In this document: positions 1-12,200 of the stretch, one piece after another
How positions within the stretch are numbered: position 1 is the first letter of the stretch
Layout of the letters: every line of letters begins with the position of its first letter
Assembly (NCBI GenBank): GCA_035079385.1
Contig: JAVHKY010000052.1
Coordinates: forward strand, 13,020,001-13,084,000
Source of the DNA: Aspidiotus rigidus
Taxonomy: Eukaryota > Arthropoda > Insecta > Hemiptera > Diaspididae
DNA length: 64,000 bases
Direction: 5' to 3'
Position numbers and translations under genes: made by a program
The notes under the pieces: model-generated
Seen by the model: only the letters and a program-made list of their open reading frames with translations
What the model was told of the DNA's origin: nothing
Database searches by the model: none

Positions 1-889
1 TTTGTAAACACAGCGTAGGTATGCTTATTAAATTAAGGTAGTTGGAAGTTCCAGTGGAGGCTCAAAATATCTGTTTTATGTCTCACAGTGGATGCCATCA
101 ATTTTACTGCACACTAAGTTGTATACGTGTATCGAAGACATGAAAAATGTCTAAAATTCACTTATTTATACACCTATCATTATTTGTAACCTTGAATTCA
201 ATTTTTTGTAGCTGATGTGTTCTCTTCCTGTCCAATATATTTTACTTATAAATGTGCATTTTTTTTATGTGCTTTCATTTTTTTTAATCAGTGCGGGCAT
301 ATTTTGATGCTCAACTTATTTTTTTGCTGTGTAATGGCCTCTTTTTTGATGTGCTGACGCAAATGCATAACAAAAAAAAAGGAACTTATTAAGAAATAAT
401 CAAAAAATTAGAAATGAATTGAATGAGAGAAATATGCGTGGGGTGTCATGTATAAAGTTATTGAAAAAGTCGGTGGTGCTTACGCTGCTGCGTGAGCTTT
501 TTTATTCTCCGCCCGTTGATGGCTTTTTAGCCGAAAGTGCTTGCGGTACTCTGTTTGCTTTATTTCTGCGGCTTTTTGCAATTTCCCTACGTACATTTAC
601 TCTTCGTAGTATTTGTCGTTTTTCGGTCTTTTACTCATTGTGGTATTTGTCGTTCTCAATATGTCGGGCCGCAACTTGCAGGAACGAATCGATTCTACTA
701 TCAGATGACTTTCCATTGGTTATCAACATCTTTCAATTCTTCCAACAATTAAATTCCTTTTTCCGCATCTTCACTTTTCAAAACTACTGAGCTCATAGCT
801 CTGTGACACTCTCTTAGTAACTTGTTAATTTAAAAGAAATCTTCATGAAAATAAAAAATGAAATAATTTTTACCTCCGCCTACAAGTAA
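1..889. other. AT-rich segment without a clear gene
   Basis: I see no host exon here. Around 640-790 the plus strand reads as something like the C-terminal tail of an I-clade non-LTR retrotransposon (an Asp-Asp-Phe-Pro stretch ending in a Phe-rich tail and a stop), comparable to the tail near 25.2 kb, but it is too decayed to call firmly. The rest is AT-rich with A and T runs. Confidence 0.3.
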
Positions 890-2330
890 TCATTTCGCTT
901 AAATCCTTTCTTCATAACTCCAACTTATTCTACAAATCGTTCTCTCAATGAGGCTCACATATATCCTCACCATCTCTCGCCCCTCTACTCATAATTTATT
1001 CTTGATCATCTCCAATTCCCGAGTATCATTCTATGTTATTTCCAGCTGCTCTTCTCTTCATCCAATCGTAATTTGTATTCCCGCTCTCATCGCAATCTAT
1101 GAGAGAATAATTGAAAAAATGTTATCTTTAAGAGAATTAAAAACGCACACTTATGGATGAAAACTCAAAAGAGTTATGCAATAGCAACCGCCCCGCTCCA
1201 TTCTGCAAGGATGGGAACGAGAACAACGCGTCATTATACACCCCACCTTAAACCAGAGTATTTCAAAAGAATTTGATGTTGGAATTAAAGTCTTATTGAA
1301 AACTAAGTTGTGTACCTCGCGTAGTCTCATGTTGTTGCCACAGAGCGTGAATAAGGGTTAGCCACAGAATCAGTCACCCTAGACTCACACACATGTACAT
1401 TTCTCATCCCTCATCTTATGCTTCTCTCATGCTCTTGTTCCCTCTCCCACAGCTGAACTCAATAACAGCATCAAATTATAACTCCCTAATGACAGGCTCT
1501 TATTAGCTCATTAATTGAAAAAAAAATTAAAGAAATAAAATGAAACATGAAAGATTATACGCAAAGGATTGCTCACCAATACTATAGCATATCCTTACAT
1601 GACATTCATTCATGAGAAACTCAACACAAACAAGCAAATCTTTCACACATATCACTCAAAAAAATGACAAGATTATACGCAAAGGATTGCTGCACTAATA
1701 CTACGTATACTAACACAATATTCATTCATGACAAACTCAACACGAACGAACATATCCTTAAAATTCATTCATAAAGACCGTATCCTTACGTGTGTGAACA
1801 GGTAACCCAAAAAATGAATAAAACTACTATGCTACAAGTACACTGACAATCTACGTAATCAAAGGTTACCGTTCACTTTTGATGACAAAAGCGACTACCT
1901 GAAGTTTAGTACTACCAAATATTAGTAGCTCGAATATTTGCAAATTTCCTCAAATTAGTTCACGCTTCAATTTGAGATTTCTCACGAACCAGACATCGTA
2001 TCAACACCAAAAGTTCACAATTACATTCTTAGACATGTAAATTACAATATTTCAACATTTGAAAAAAATTGAACAAACCATATCAGAGTTATAGGAGTAG
2101 GGAATTTTTTTTTAAATTGGGTATATCTGGAGAACTACTGATCCGATCGTCAAAAAAAATGCAGGGGTACAACTTCAGATATAACACTACAACGTGGCCA
2201 AGTTTCAAGAAAATCCACCCAGTAGTCTCGGAGGAGAAGCCCGGACAAATTTTGATCCATATATATCCTTATATATATAAAAGGAAACCTGAAATTTTTT
2301 TAATGACGTAGCGATGATCTATGACCTCTA
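890..2330 (+). repeat. composite dispersed repeat, copy 1 (homologous to 24.58-25.82 kb)
   Basis: This stretch aligns by eye, block after block and in the same order, with 24580-25815. Block one (about 890-1500) is a decayed RNase H and C-terminal fragment of an I-clade non-LTR element. Block two (about 1550-2000) carries a short internal duplication around 'gattatacgcaaaggattgct'. Block three (about 2100-2330) is the dispersed repeat that I call DR-A, which ends in a TATATA run and 'aaggaaacctgaaattttt'. Because two distant copies share the same mosaic, the mosaic probably moves or was duplicated as a unit. No terminal inverted repeats were found. Confidence 0.6.
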
Positions 2331-2420
2331 AAACGTCGAGAAAGTTCATTTCCCCCTCTTTCTGCCACAACTGTGACGGGTGTAATACTCGCTTTTCTAC
2401 GAAAAGTCGGTAAAAATACG
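2120..2420 (+). repeat. DR-A dispersed repeat copy
   Basis: Hallmarks are 'gagaactactgatccgat' at the left, a middle portion around 'tggccaagttt' and 'gtagtctcggaggag', a TA-rich stretch, then 'aaggaaacctgaaattttt', 'aaaacgtcgagaaagttcat' and a right end 'cttttctacgaaaagtcgg'. Further copies or parts lie at about 14.6-14.7, 15.09-15.13, 16.29-16.80, 19.89-20.03, 20.17-20.48 and 25.67-25.81 kb. No protein is encoded. Confidence 0.7.
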
Positions 2421-3109
2421 TATTTTAGTGTAAGCGAATTAGAAGTACGAGGTCAGGAGAAAGACTATAAACGCAATAAAAACGGGTGCAAGCGCGACGA
2501 TTCATGAAGAACTGCTCGATAGAAAAATTATTCAAACTCAAGACGTCAGATCAATTCAATGAAAAGTACCACCTATTTTAACCATTCGACAATTTTCAAG
2601 AAGAGTTCTTTGCGAGTCAAATTCAAATCAACTAATTGAGTTATTTTTCAAAGAATCGAACAAGAAATTTCAGTGGAAAACGAGTCTGTCAACAGCGAGC
2701 TCCTAATTCCAAACGGTGATCGTACTTACAATATTCTAATAAGTGATTTTACAACTTCTTTGACTATTTCCCTATAATTAAGGCGACGTGGAAGCAGATA
2801 TTCGACCACTGAAAATACTCTGATAATTAATGTTTATGGTCGAATTCGTTCAACATTCCTCTTCATAACTGGGTGTTTTACATTATTTTTTCTTTTAATT
2901 ATTTGAAAGCGGTGCTTCAATTAGAATTTCTGGTGAATTTTTAGACGTCATTTCAATTATGAGCACTGACCATTAATATAAGAATACACGTAATATTTTC
3001 AGGTATACTCGACGGCTACTTACTACTCTCAAAATATTAAAATTATTTTATCTAGTACTGTGTATAAATAATAATATCGTAAATACAGAAACAAATATTA
3101 CAAGCTTAC
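2421..3109. other. gene-free stretch downstream of exon 13
   Basis: No further exon of the minus-strand LOTUS-Tudor gene could be recognised here. A possible acceptor exists near 2.81 kb (minus strand, 'gagtattttcag') followed by only 14 open codons, which is not convincing. The gene's true 3' end may lie here or beyond the left edge of the window. Confidence 0.35.
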
Positions 3110-3259
3110 ATAGTAGGCAGTGGTTGGACCGTACAGTGGATCATTCATTGTCTGATGTGAAACAGGAACTTCCGCAAATCTTTGATTCTGATGTGATTCT
3201 AATAGAGGAAAGAGTGATTTTACTGGTTGAGAGAATCCCGGTGGTGGTTTGGGTGTGCC
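3110..3259 (-). CDS. LOTUS-Tudor gene, putative exon 13
   Basis: On the minus strand a pyrimidine-rich acceptor (ending ttgttgtag) is followed by exactly 50 open codons and a GTAAGC donor, phase 0 at both ends, which fits exon 12. The encoded segment is Pro-rich at its start (KPPPGF), then Gln/His-rich, and ends in Tyr-Tyr, so it is a plausible disordered C-terminal region. No domain is recognised. The next exon was not found. Assignment to this gene rests on strand, phase and splice signals only. Confidence 0.5.
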
Positions 3260-6200
3260 CTACAACAAAAATCAAACTAATTTCAAAGTTCTAAAGCTGA
3301 GCAACGATTTTTTATCAAATTAAAAATTTTAGGGCAGTCATATTAATGAAAAAAGTAAGAAAGAAAACTTTTCATTCATCAATAGTAACCAATGATGGAA
3401 CTGGTGAATACACGTAACAATTAATAAGGTATGATTGTACGTATCCAAGTTCACGAAAGGAAACTACAAGCAGACCGAGCTAGAGTTTCTCTATTTTGCG
3501 CCATCTAAACAAAATTTCTAGCGATGGGACTCAATCAAACAATCCACCGACCTCAAAATTATTTCATCATCTGTATATCATTTTTACAGTTCACTTTTAG
3601 ACATCACAAGTCCAAACATGCGTTTACTCGTAATTAATGCGATTCGAGCTGTGTTACAAGAGAAAATAAAATCCATTCAAGAACAAACTTTTCTGTCACG
3701 TGTAGTCAATAATTCGAAATTATAAAAAACTCAAACTCAACGTGGCATTTATAATTTTACCAATACGACAGGTCTGCTAAAGAAAGGGGGAAGGATACAA
3801 ATATTGAACTACTGAAGTGTTAAGCTCAGAAAACCAAACATCAAGATATTCTTAGACGGTCATCAGAGGTCCTCTCTAGACTCCCCCTGATTTTCAGAAC
3901 TTGCTTTCCACTGCTCAACATAGACAGGCTATAGTTCATGCCGACCTGCATAAAACAAAGCCTCGTAAATTGGAACTACTTACGGCTCAAAAGTCTTGCA
4001 ATTTGAAGCTCAACAGCCAACCACCTGGTTCGTCTAAGGAACCTTCTTTGTTTGCCCCCCAGTAGTAAATCTCACCGACACTGTAATTCCAGAACCTGAG
4101 CTTCACCTTCTACAACGTGGAAAGAAATTCGCTATAATTCCAATGGAACAGAAGAAATCCATTGAAGCTACAATAGTTGCCGATCTAGCCTTAGGTATAA
4201 GATCAGATCTTCGCCTCAACACGGATTGCGTTCGATCCCTCATATCTGACATGATTGCCCAGCTGGACAAACCCCCCCTCGAAAGACACTCGGACCTACC
4301 TCTCACTAAAACGACGTCTGCAAAAAAATGGCCTCGTTCTCGTCAAAGCGAACTAAGGTGAAACCTTAGTAATCATGACTAGCGCGCAGTACGATCTGAA
4401 GATGAAAGACTTCTTAGCTTCATCTAACGCTAAACGTATTAATAATAATTTAGAAGCATACAATTCCGAGATTCGAAAAGCGATGGAAGCCTTGACCCAC
4501 ATAATCAACGACAATAGTCAGCTAACGGTCATGAACCCCTCCCTCCCTAAGCTTTACGGCCAGGTGAAGCTCCATAAAGAGGATCACCCTATGCGACCTG
4601 TCGTCGCCTTTTACACTGATCCAAGCTACAAGCTCGCTAGCTATCTGGGCTCCTGGTTTCGCGCAACTGCAGAATTTGAGGCAAAATACACTGTCAAAAA
4701 CTCATACGAAGTAGCCAACAAACTGAAGGGGAAGAACCTTCCTCCTGGATCAATCCTCTCGTCATTCAATGTAAAAAGTATGTTTACTAAAATCCCAGTC
4801 AAACGGACGATCGAGATTATGCTAGAACATCTAGTCACCAAGAACATCCAACCAGATATCATAAAAGAATTCGAACGCCTTGTCACCCTCTGCCTGGAAA
4901 ATAATATCTGCGTATTCAGAAAGCGGACATTCAAATTCCCGGATGGTCTCCCTATGGGCGGCCCCCTTTCCATGTTGGTTGCTGACGTATTTATTGATTG
5001 CCTGGAATCCGATATCCTTGAAACCAATCTAACTTCACGAAACAACCGCTTCTGGTGCAGGTATGTGGATGTTCTTTGTGTCTGGCACGGCTCGTTACCC
5101 GATCTCTATTCATTTCTGGAAACGCTCAATCGATAACATCCCGCGATATCTTTCACTGTGGAAACCGGAGGCAACCTTCTCAATTATCTCGACTTGTCAA
5201 TCTCTCTCTGTGAGACTAATAACGTCCTCCAAACTAAATTTGAGATCTTCAGGAAACCAACATTCACCGGCCTGTCAATCCATAGTTCATCTTACCATCC
5301 ATCATCCATAAACTAGCTGCAATAAACTCCGCTATTCATCGACTGGTCCATCTCCCCCTAACACCTGAAGGTCAAGAACTCGAAGCCGCCGCGATCCGTA
5401 AACTTGCCCAGATCAATAACCTGGGAATAAACACCGATTTACTCATCCGCAGGAAACGGCTCCGCACTCTGCTGTCTGAGAACCGAGATGCTCTTCAACC
5501 TCCCCCCACTCGTTCTACCGAAAGATGGATGCGGTTACCTTTCCTCGGATCACCGTCCGAGAAATTATTGGCTACCTTGAGAGAATATGGATACCGGGTC
5601 GGTTTCTATCCTTTGTCTACGACATCTAATCTTATTCGCCTTAAAGACCCTGTCCCAACCTCACAGAAATCGGGGATCTACAAACTAAAATGTGGAGACT
5701 GTTTCGCGGAATACGTCGGTCAAACGGGCAGAAAACTCCGTATTCGCCTCAAGGAACACAAAAAGGCGTACACTAAGATGGAAGGAAACAAATCTGCGGT
5801 CGCTGCCCACTGCCTCCAAACTGGACATGAGTACAATAATTTTTCGTCCTCTCTTCTTCACTCATGTACCAAAAGATACAACATGAATCGGTTGGAAGAA
5901 GCTGAGACTATTGCTGCAGTGACCGCCGGTCACAACGTGCTCAACGATTTAGAATCCACGTACCTCAACCCATTCATCAAATTCTTCTACGGCTTCCGTC
6001 ACTCGGCACCAGTCTAATCTTGCTTCTGTCCTGAATTTTCTCGCTCTATTTCAGCTTCTCTTCTTTTCTCTCTTTTTTTCCCTAATCAACTGCCGTCCTC
6101 TCCATATCTCATTCTAGTCCTGAAGATGATCGTCACCAAACGTTCGAAACCGGTCGAGAGTTTATACAAATAACTGTAACCACTTTGGCTTGTGTTTTTA

Positions 6201-9200
6201 CTTTACTCTTTTCTCATTTATTTTAATTCATTTTCAATTATTTTAATTCATTTTAATTTTCTTAAGTTGACGCGTTTAGTATAATTATAAGGCTCTAGCT
6301 TTTTCAATTTTTAACTATTTTTCAAAATTCTGTTCTTGAATACACATTGTTCTCGCTGACTACCTGTGGTTCCAGTTATTTCATATATTTTTCAAACGTT
6401 ACGTGTGTGTATCTTCCCTCATCATAAATAATAAAGAGAGCTTACTACAGATGATTGTGAAAGATTCACAACCGAGCAAAGTGAAAAAAATTAGTCGAAG
6501 TACCAGTTTACTTCACTTACTTCTATTCGGGAAGGAAGTGATTCAACGTCAGCCATTTGTTTACAACGATTTGCTCCCAGCGTCTCGCTCGCAGTAGAAC
6601 TTACAGGAGGTAAATTTGTGGCCAGCAAACTTGCGGGCTGAAAAAATAGAAAAAGGTTATGAAAAATTTATACAGGACAATACATACTAAATAACAATTT
6701 CATAGTATACAGAGCATTTTTCGTACTTTTAAACAGTCTTTTGAAGTGATTAAAACAATTACACGGTACCTAAATAATGATAATCTTAGCATGTATTCTT
6801 TGACCAAAAATACTGCTGTTAGTTTTTGATGATATTATCTTGATTTCTTCGGTGTAACTGTTGATGTATAACACTAGGCAACAATTGAAAATTATTTGAA
6901 AATTGCTGAAGTGAGATAGGTTGTATCTAGAATATTTTTTGCGCTGATTTCAGAACCGTTTTCCGTTTTTTGATAGGAGGTCGTGTTTTCTTGTTATCAG
7001 TTTGTTTAGCTGCCGCGCATCGTCGTGAGACCAAGCGTTCTTTATCGAGCTTCGATCAACGATAGCAGTATCAACGCTCGATAAGGAACGCTTCGACCTA
7101 TTTCACTTCAGCAATTTTCAAATAATTTTCAATTGTTGCCTAGTGTAATAATAATGATAATAATAATATTAATAATAGCGAGCCCGTAATCATGAAACAG
7201 CAAGCGCGAAGCGCGAGCCCGTCTGGCGCCGCAGGCCTAGCCGCAAGTGGCTAGTAATAATATTAATATTATAATAATAATAATAATAATAATAATACAC
7301 AAGAGACCCGGATACGGAGGCGCTTGGCGACTCATTTGTGTCGTTTATATCATTCTTTGCAACGAAATCAGATCTAGTTCAGTTCTAAACGCACATTTGA
7401 TTCAAGACACAAGTCTCTTGGGTAGCGTTATGGTAGGTACTTGAAAATCATCAATGTACATACTGATTTGTTTGACCTCATTTCAGTCGCTTTTGATGTG
7501 TTTTGTTTTACTTTTTTCTTTTCAACCAGATTCTTCAAAATCAGTTGTCTGTGGACAGATACTCTATCTTCACCAATTGAAGCCCAGAGGTGAACTTCTA
7601 AATACTGGAATAGAATATTGATGAAAATTATCATAATAATATACTCGTGGAGGAAAAAATATGAATTAGAATAAGAATACAATGCTCAATTCATAGAAAG
7701 AACAGTAGAAGAACCCAGGCATTCTTTATAAAGAGTGTATAACTTACTAATTATACTTCTTCAAATGTAAGAAATTGGAAACCAGTGAATAAAGATGTTC
7801 TCTGGCACAAAATTTGGGGGTTGGGAACAATAAACGAACAAGAAAATGAATGAGACAATGAGTGGGTAAATCACTTTTTATTTTTTGTTGACTTTTCAAT
7901 TACCTTTCAAACATAGCAAATATGGAGTTCCATTTTACAGTGATAATTATGGTTTTTATAACCATAAAAATTTTTTAATTTCTAAGAATACAAGAAAGGA
8001 ACCATTTCTGATTTCTAGGTACATCCCAAAACTTGAAATAAGTCACGTTTATTTTTCTACCTTACATCTCATTGCCCCTGGGAAAATGGTTAGGTGTAAA
8101 TTGTACGCAGGTAAATTGTACGCAGTAAATTGTACGCAATGAAAATTCTACGCAATGAAAATTGTACTCAGAGAAAATTATACGCAATGAAAATTATACG
8201 TACAGAAAATTATACGCAGTAAGGTGAAATTGTACGCAAAATAGTAAGATCAAATTGTACGCAAAATGAAAATTAAATGTCGAAAAATTGGAATTAAAAA
8301 AAGGTACCTAGAAATTGAAATAAAGAATTTTGGAAAGTCAAAACGTAAAAATATAGAAAAAGAGGTTCAAAAAAATTCATCGAAAGTCAAAACAAAAAAA
8401 TATAGAAGAGGTTCAAAAAAATTCATCGAAAGTCAAAACAAAAAAATATAGAAAAAGAGGTTCAAAAAAATTCATACAAACGATAATAGTCACGGCAAAC
8501 AATAAAAATCAAATCAGAAATATAAAAAATGGTCAAATTAATAGGATATGTTATGTGCGATGCCGCGCATGTATTCGAGGAGGACGACATTCCTCCTACT
8601 TTCCTCATCGACGTTTTCATCCTCCTCCTCGTCATTAATGTTAGTCCCGTAACGGGTGACAAGGACCTGGAGCCTGGCGGCAGAGTCGCGGTACACTTTC
8701 TTTCTTTTTGGCAGAGGTTCCCCGGCAACAACTTGCTCCTACTTGACATCAGCAAGTACTTGCTCCCGGTGGAGAGCCTCCACCAATCGAAAAATATTGG
8801 GATGAGTGGCGTCCAGCGTAGCCTCGAATCCTGTGTGCCACTCTTCTACAGCATTATTAGTTTTTGGCATGGAATGCGCCGCGGCTACATAGCAGTTCCA
8901 CATATCATGCGCGAACTTTGGAGGACGCCTTCCTCTACGATGGGGACGACCGATCCAAGTATCCTCAAAATAGTCAATCACGGATTGCGCCTCTTCCGGG
9001 ATCACGGTAGCCTCGCACAGCGCTTCAAATGCCACCACAACGTTGTCCACCGGGACAAAGGCAAGAGCCGCCAGATGACGGAGGCGATGCGCAAATGCGC
9101 TGTCATTTTCGTAACGCACTTTCAGTCCTGCTTCATTGATGCGCCGCATTAGACATTGGCATAGGTGGAAGAAGCATCCCTGAATGCGCGTCGTTGGAAA

Positions 9201-12200
9201 GTGAGCGGTAAAAACGTTGATCACTGCTCTCTCGAAATCCATGAGCACTGTCTGAGGTTCAGTATTTGCTCCCAAACGATTTTTAATTTGCGTCAACATT
9301 CTTGTGTACGTTCCCGTGGTTTTGTTCGGCAGGAGCGCATACAGTACGGGGAACGTTTCACATTCAAAGAGGCAATGGATGGTAAACAGCTGATAGAAGA
9401 GGATGGGACTTGTCTTAAAGGTGCCATCGACCAACCACAATTTTGCCCGCTTTAATAGAGAAACAGTTGCCTCACAGCCAAAAATGAGTATCCTATCTGG
9501 ATCTCCGCGTCCGGAATCGTAAAAAATGAAATCGTCCCCCTTTTCTGTACGTAGTAGACTTTCTGGTAGTTCAATGTCCTTTCTGTGCTTCGGTAATTTT
9601 GGGTATGTCGTCTTTCCTACACGAGCGTTGTGGACATTCCGTTTCAAAGCAGATATAGGAGGCAACGCTGCCACAGCGTGCTGCGAAGCGGTGCTGAGAC
9701 AGTCAGCTACGACGACTTTTGGGGCGGCATTCAATGTTTTCGCAGCCTCTTTGAGCGCTGACTTCACTTCTGCAGCTTCCACAGCACTAGCGTCACCGGT
9801 GTGGGTTATGTGGTCCGTTTTCCACCGCCGCACAATTTCATCACCGCGAGTATGTAAACGAGCACGACATTTTTTTTAAATAAAAAGTTCACATCTCCAA
9901 TGTACCACATCACGAACCTCTTTGTCAATCACATAAATAAATCCACCTTCCACCAATTTTTCTTTATCGCGTTCACTAAAAACAAACATAAAAGACGTCA
10001 TAATGCTACGTTTGTATTATTTGCACTGCACTGTAATAATGCAACCTGCAAATTTTTTCGCACGTCTTCTCGAAGTATGAAAATTATTACTCATCATACC
10101 GATGAGTGATACAAAAGTATTGAACCAAGGTCATTCGTGTTTATTTCAGGAAATCAGCAATCTCTTTCGTGTGTCAGTGAAATGGTCCTGGTTCTTTCGC
10201 TAAGAAGAACAACAGTTACAAAGGAGTTTTGCCAGTTACAGTGTGCATGCATCGCTGTAGTTCCCCTCGTTGTCTACACGGGCGACGCGTTCGTTCTTCC
10301 CCGTTATCGAAGGAAAGTGAAATGATTAACAACCGGCGACGCGTGGCGACGCGTTCGTTCTTCTCCGTTACGAGAGGGTAGTGAAATGAACAACAGAACT
10401 CACTCTCGTTTGCCTACAATGAAGTTTACGAGGATAAAGACGAATTCAATTTCCCTCTTCTTGACAATTCTCATGAGTAGATTATGCGTACAATTTTACC
10501 TGCCCACGTATAATTTTCAGTGCGTATAATTTTCTGTACGTATAATTTTCAGTGCGTATAATTTTCTGTACGTATAATTTACATTGCGTATAATTTACAT
10601 TGCGTATAATTTTCAGTGCGTATAATTTACATTGCGCAGAATTTTCCATGCGTACAATTTACTGCGTACAATTTACCTGCGTAGAATTTACCGGACACCT
10701 GGGAAAATAATGAAACTATGGAAAGCAAAAGGAGGAAACTTTTGTTGGCTTTCAAATCTGTCTCAAGATTTAGAGTTGTGCCACATGGGTCCATATGTTT
10801 TAGACAAAAGATGGTAGATAGCTCATCAAATTCTTTTTTGAATTTTTTTTGGGGCTGATGCAGAACATCATCAGGCATAAATCATGGAATAACTGCATTG
10901 ATAATAAATGTAAAGAGAAATATAAACCTTGGAAGCAATATCTATCACTTCAGCTTCTAAATCGCAATTTCCAAATAATCGCAGAAATTGCTTGCAAACC
11001 TCTGGACTATAAGTACCGCCATCTTTTGGCTGAATTCCAGACAATTTAGCTTGGATACAAAGGGGCGGATATCGCGCAAAATCTTTGTGCAGATATCTCA
11101 ATTTCTCGGTCGAAACGTCGTCACTTGTTCCGTAATCGATATAGAAAATCTGAAAAATAAGAAGTATAGTAAACAAATACTTTTAGAAATATAAAATTGG
11201 AAATTTTTGATTGAAGATTCTTCGATCTTTAAAGCTGATTCTGAAGGGAAGAGAATAAATATTCTTTAGACAATTTTAATAGGAGCACAAATATCTGGGA
11301 TCCAGTGCCGCAGTATGCAGTATACGTTTGCCGTTCATCTCTCATTTTTCTTCTACCAACAGGTCTTCCGTTCTATCATTTTCTATTGAATTCTGACGAT
11401 AAAAAGTATCGTTTTTGATAATAGGTACACTATTCAATAAGTATCACTAGAACATTATACATTTACCACACTGCACTGTTTGATAGTCAACGTATTTATA
11501 AGCTTATCTTCCTATGTACAGCTAGAGTGTTATGAAGTCCCTCTCCTTTTCCAAGTCTTTTTCTAAATAATTTTTTCATTACATCTCGTATTCGGTCAAT
11601 TAATAATAATGAGTTTTTTGTGGATGTAGTGTACGCTAATTAGAAAAAAACAAAAAACATTGCGACATAGTAAAGGTGTAATTGCTGAAAATGGTCAAGA
11701 ATAATGTCAAAACAACGTCCCAACTTCTCCGCGTTTTTCCTTCGGAGCTTCTTTTCTTATGGGGGTTCAAACCCCTCAAAATCAGTTTTTTGTAAATATC
11801 TCGCTAAATACGCATTTTAGAGAAAAAACTCATCAGTCCAAAATTATTCCTCGTGAAATTTCCTATTGGACCATGAAATCAGTTTCTAGCCTAAACGTGA
11901 TATTTAGCCTACAAATGTACGAAGAAATAGCCTCCGCCACCCAAATCTGTAGATAACGCTCCTTTCGACGAGAGTTCGCGTTGTCGCGCGGCGTTGACGC
12001 GTCGCCTACGTCAATTCTATTCCTTCAACGAAACGTACAGTGATTTTTAGGAAAGTAACATGCGTTATATAGGAAAACTAGCCATGACGGCGCGCCTCTC
12101 TCCTTATCCAGTATTCTTATATCTAGATATTTCACCATTTTTGGAATTAAAAAATATATATTTTTTATTTTTTGATACTTGTGTCATCTAAATTTTCAAA

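Larger units (their letters stand above)
4030..6180 (+). mobile_element. Penelope-like retroelement (PLE-1), decayed
   Basis: An RT domain is followed by a GIY-YIG endonuclease, the diagnostic order of Penelope-like elements, and then a 3' tail with the motif 'gaagatgat...caaacgttcgaaac' at about 6122-6152. It lies inside an intron of the minus-strand LOTUS-Tudor gene, in opposite orientation. Two frameshifts (near 4340 and 5300), one in-frame stop (5134-5136) and a damaged RT active site show that this copy is dead. The 5' boundary is uncertain. Confidence 0.85.
8088..10697 (-). mobile_element. MULE (Mutator-like) DNA transposon, 2.6 kb
   Basis: The element is bounded by an 11-bp target duplication. 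Its inverted ends are not simple TIRs but arrays of a short unit, roughly 'aaattgtacgcaatg', running about 8097-8270 at the left and inverted at about 10480-10690 at the right. It carries one transposase gene on the minus strand. It sits in the intron between exons 10 and 11 of the LOTUS-Tudor gene, same strand. Two in-frame stops in the transposase suggest it can no longer move by itself. Confidence 0.85.

Noticed and set aside
419..790. 123-codon ORF as a host gene
   Set aside because: No splice or start context; its last third resembles a decayed non-LTR tail and the first part matches nothing.
8529..9879. Plus-strand ORFs of 96-207 codons
   Set aside because: They are antisense shadows of the minus-strand MULE transposase, which shows catalytic motifs and a FLYWCH finger.
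10627..10878. 83-codon minus-strand ORF next to the MULE as an exon of the LOTUS-Tudor gene
   Set aside because: It runs into the MULE terminal repeat, has no in-phase acceptor after exon 10, and exon 11 at 7604-7512 completes the Tudor domain instead.
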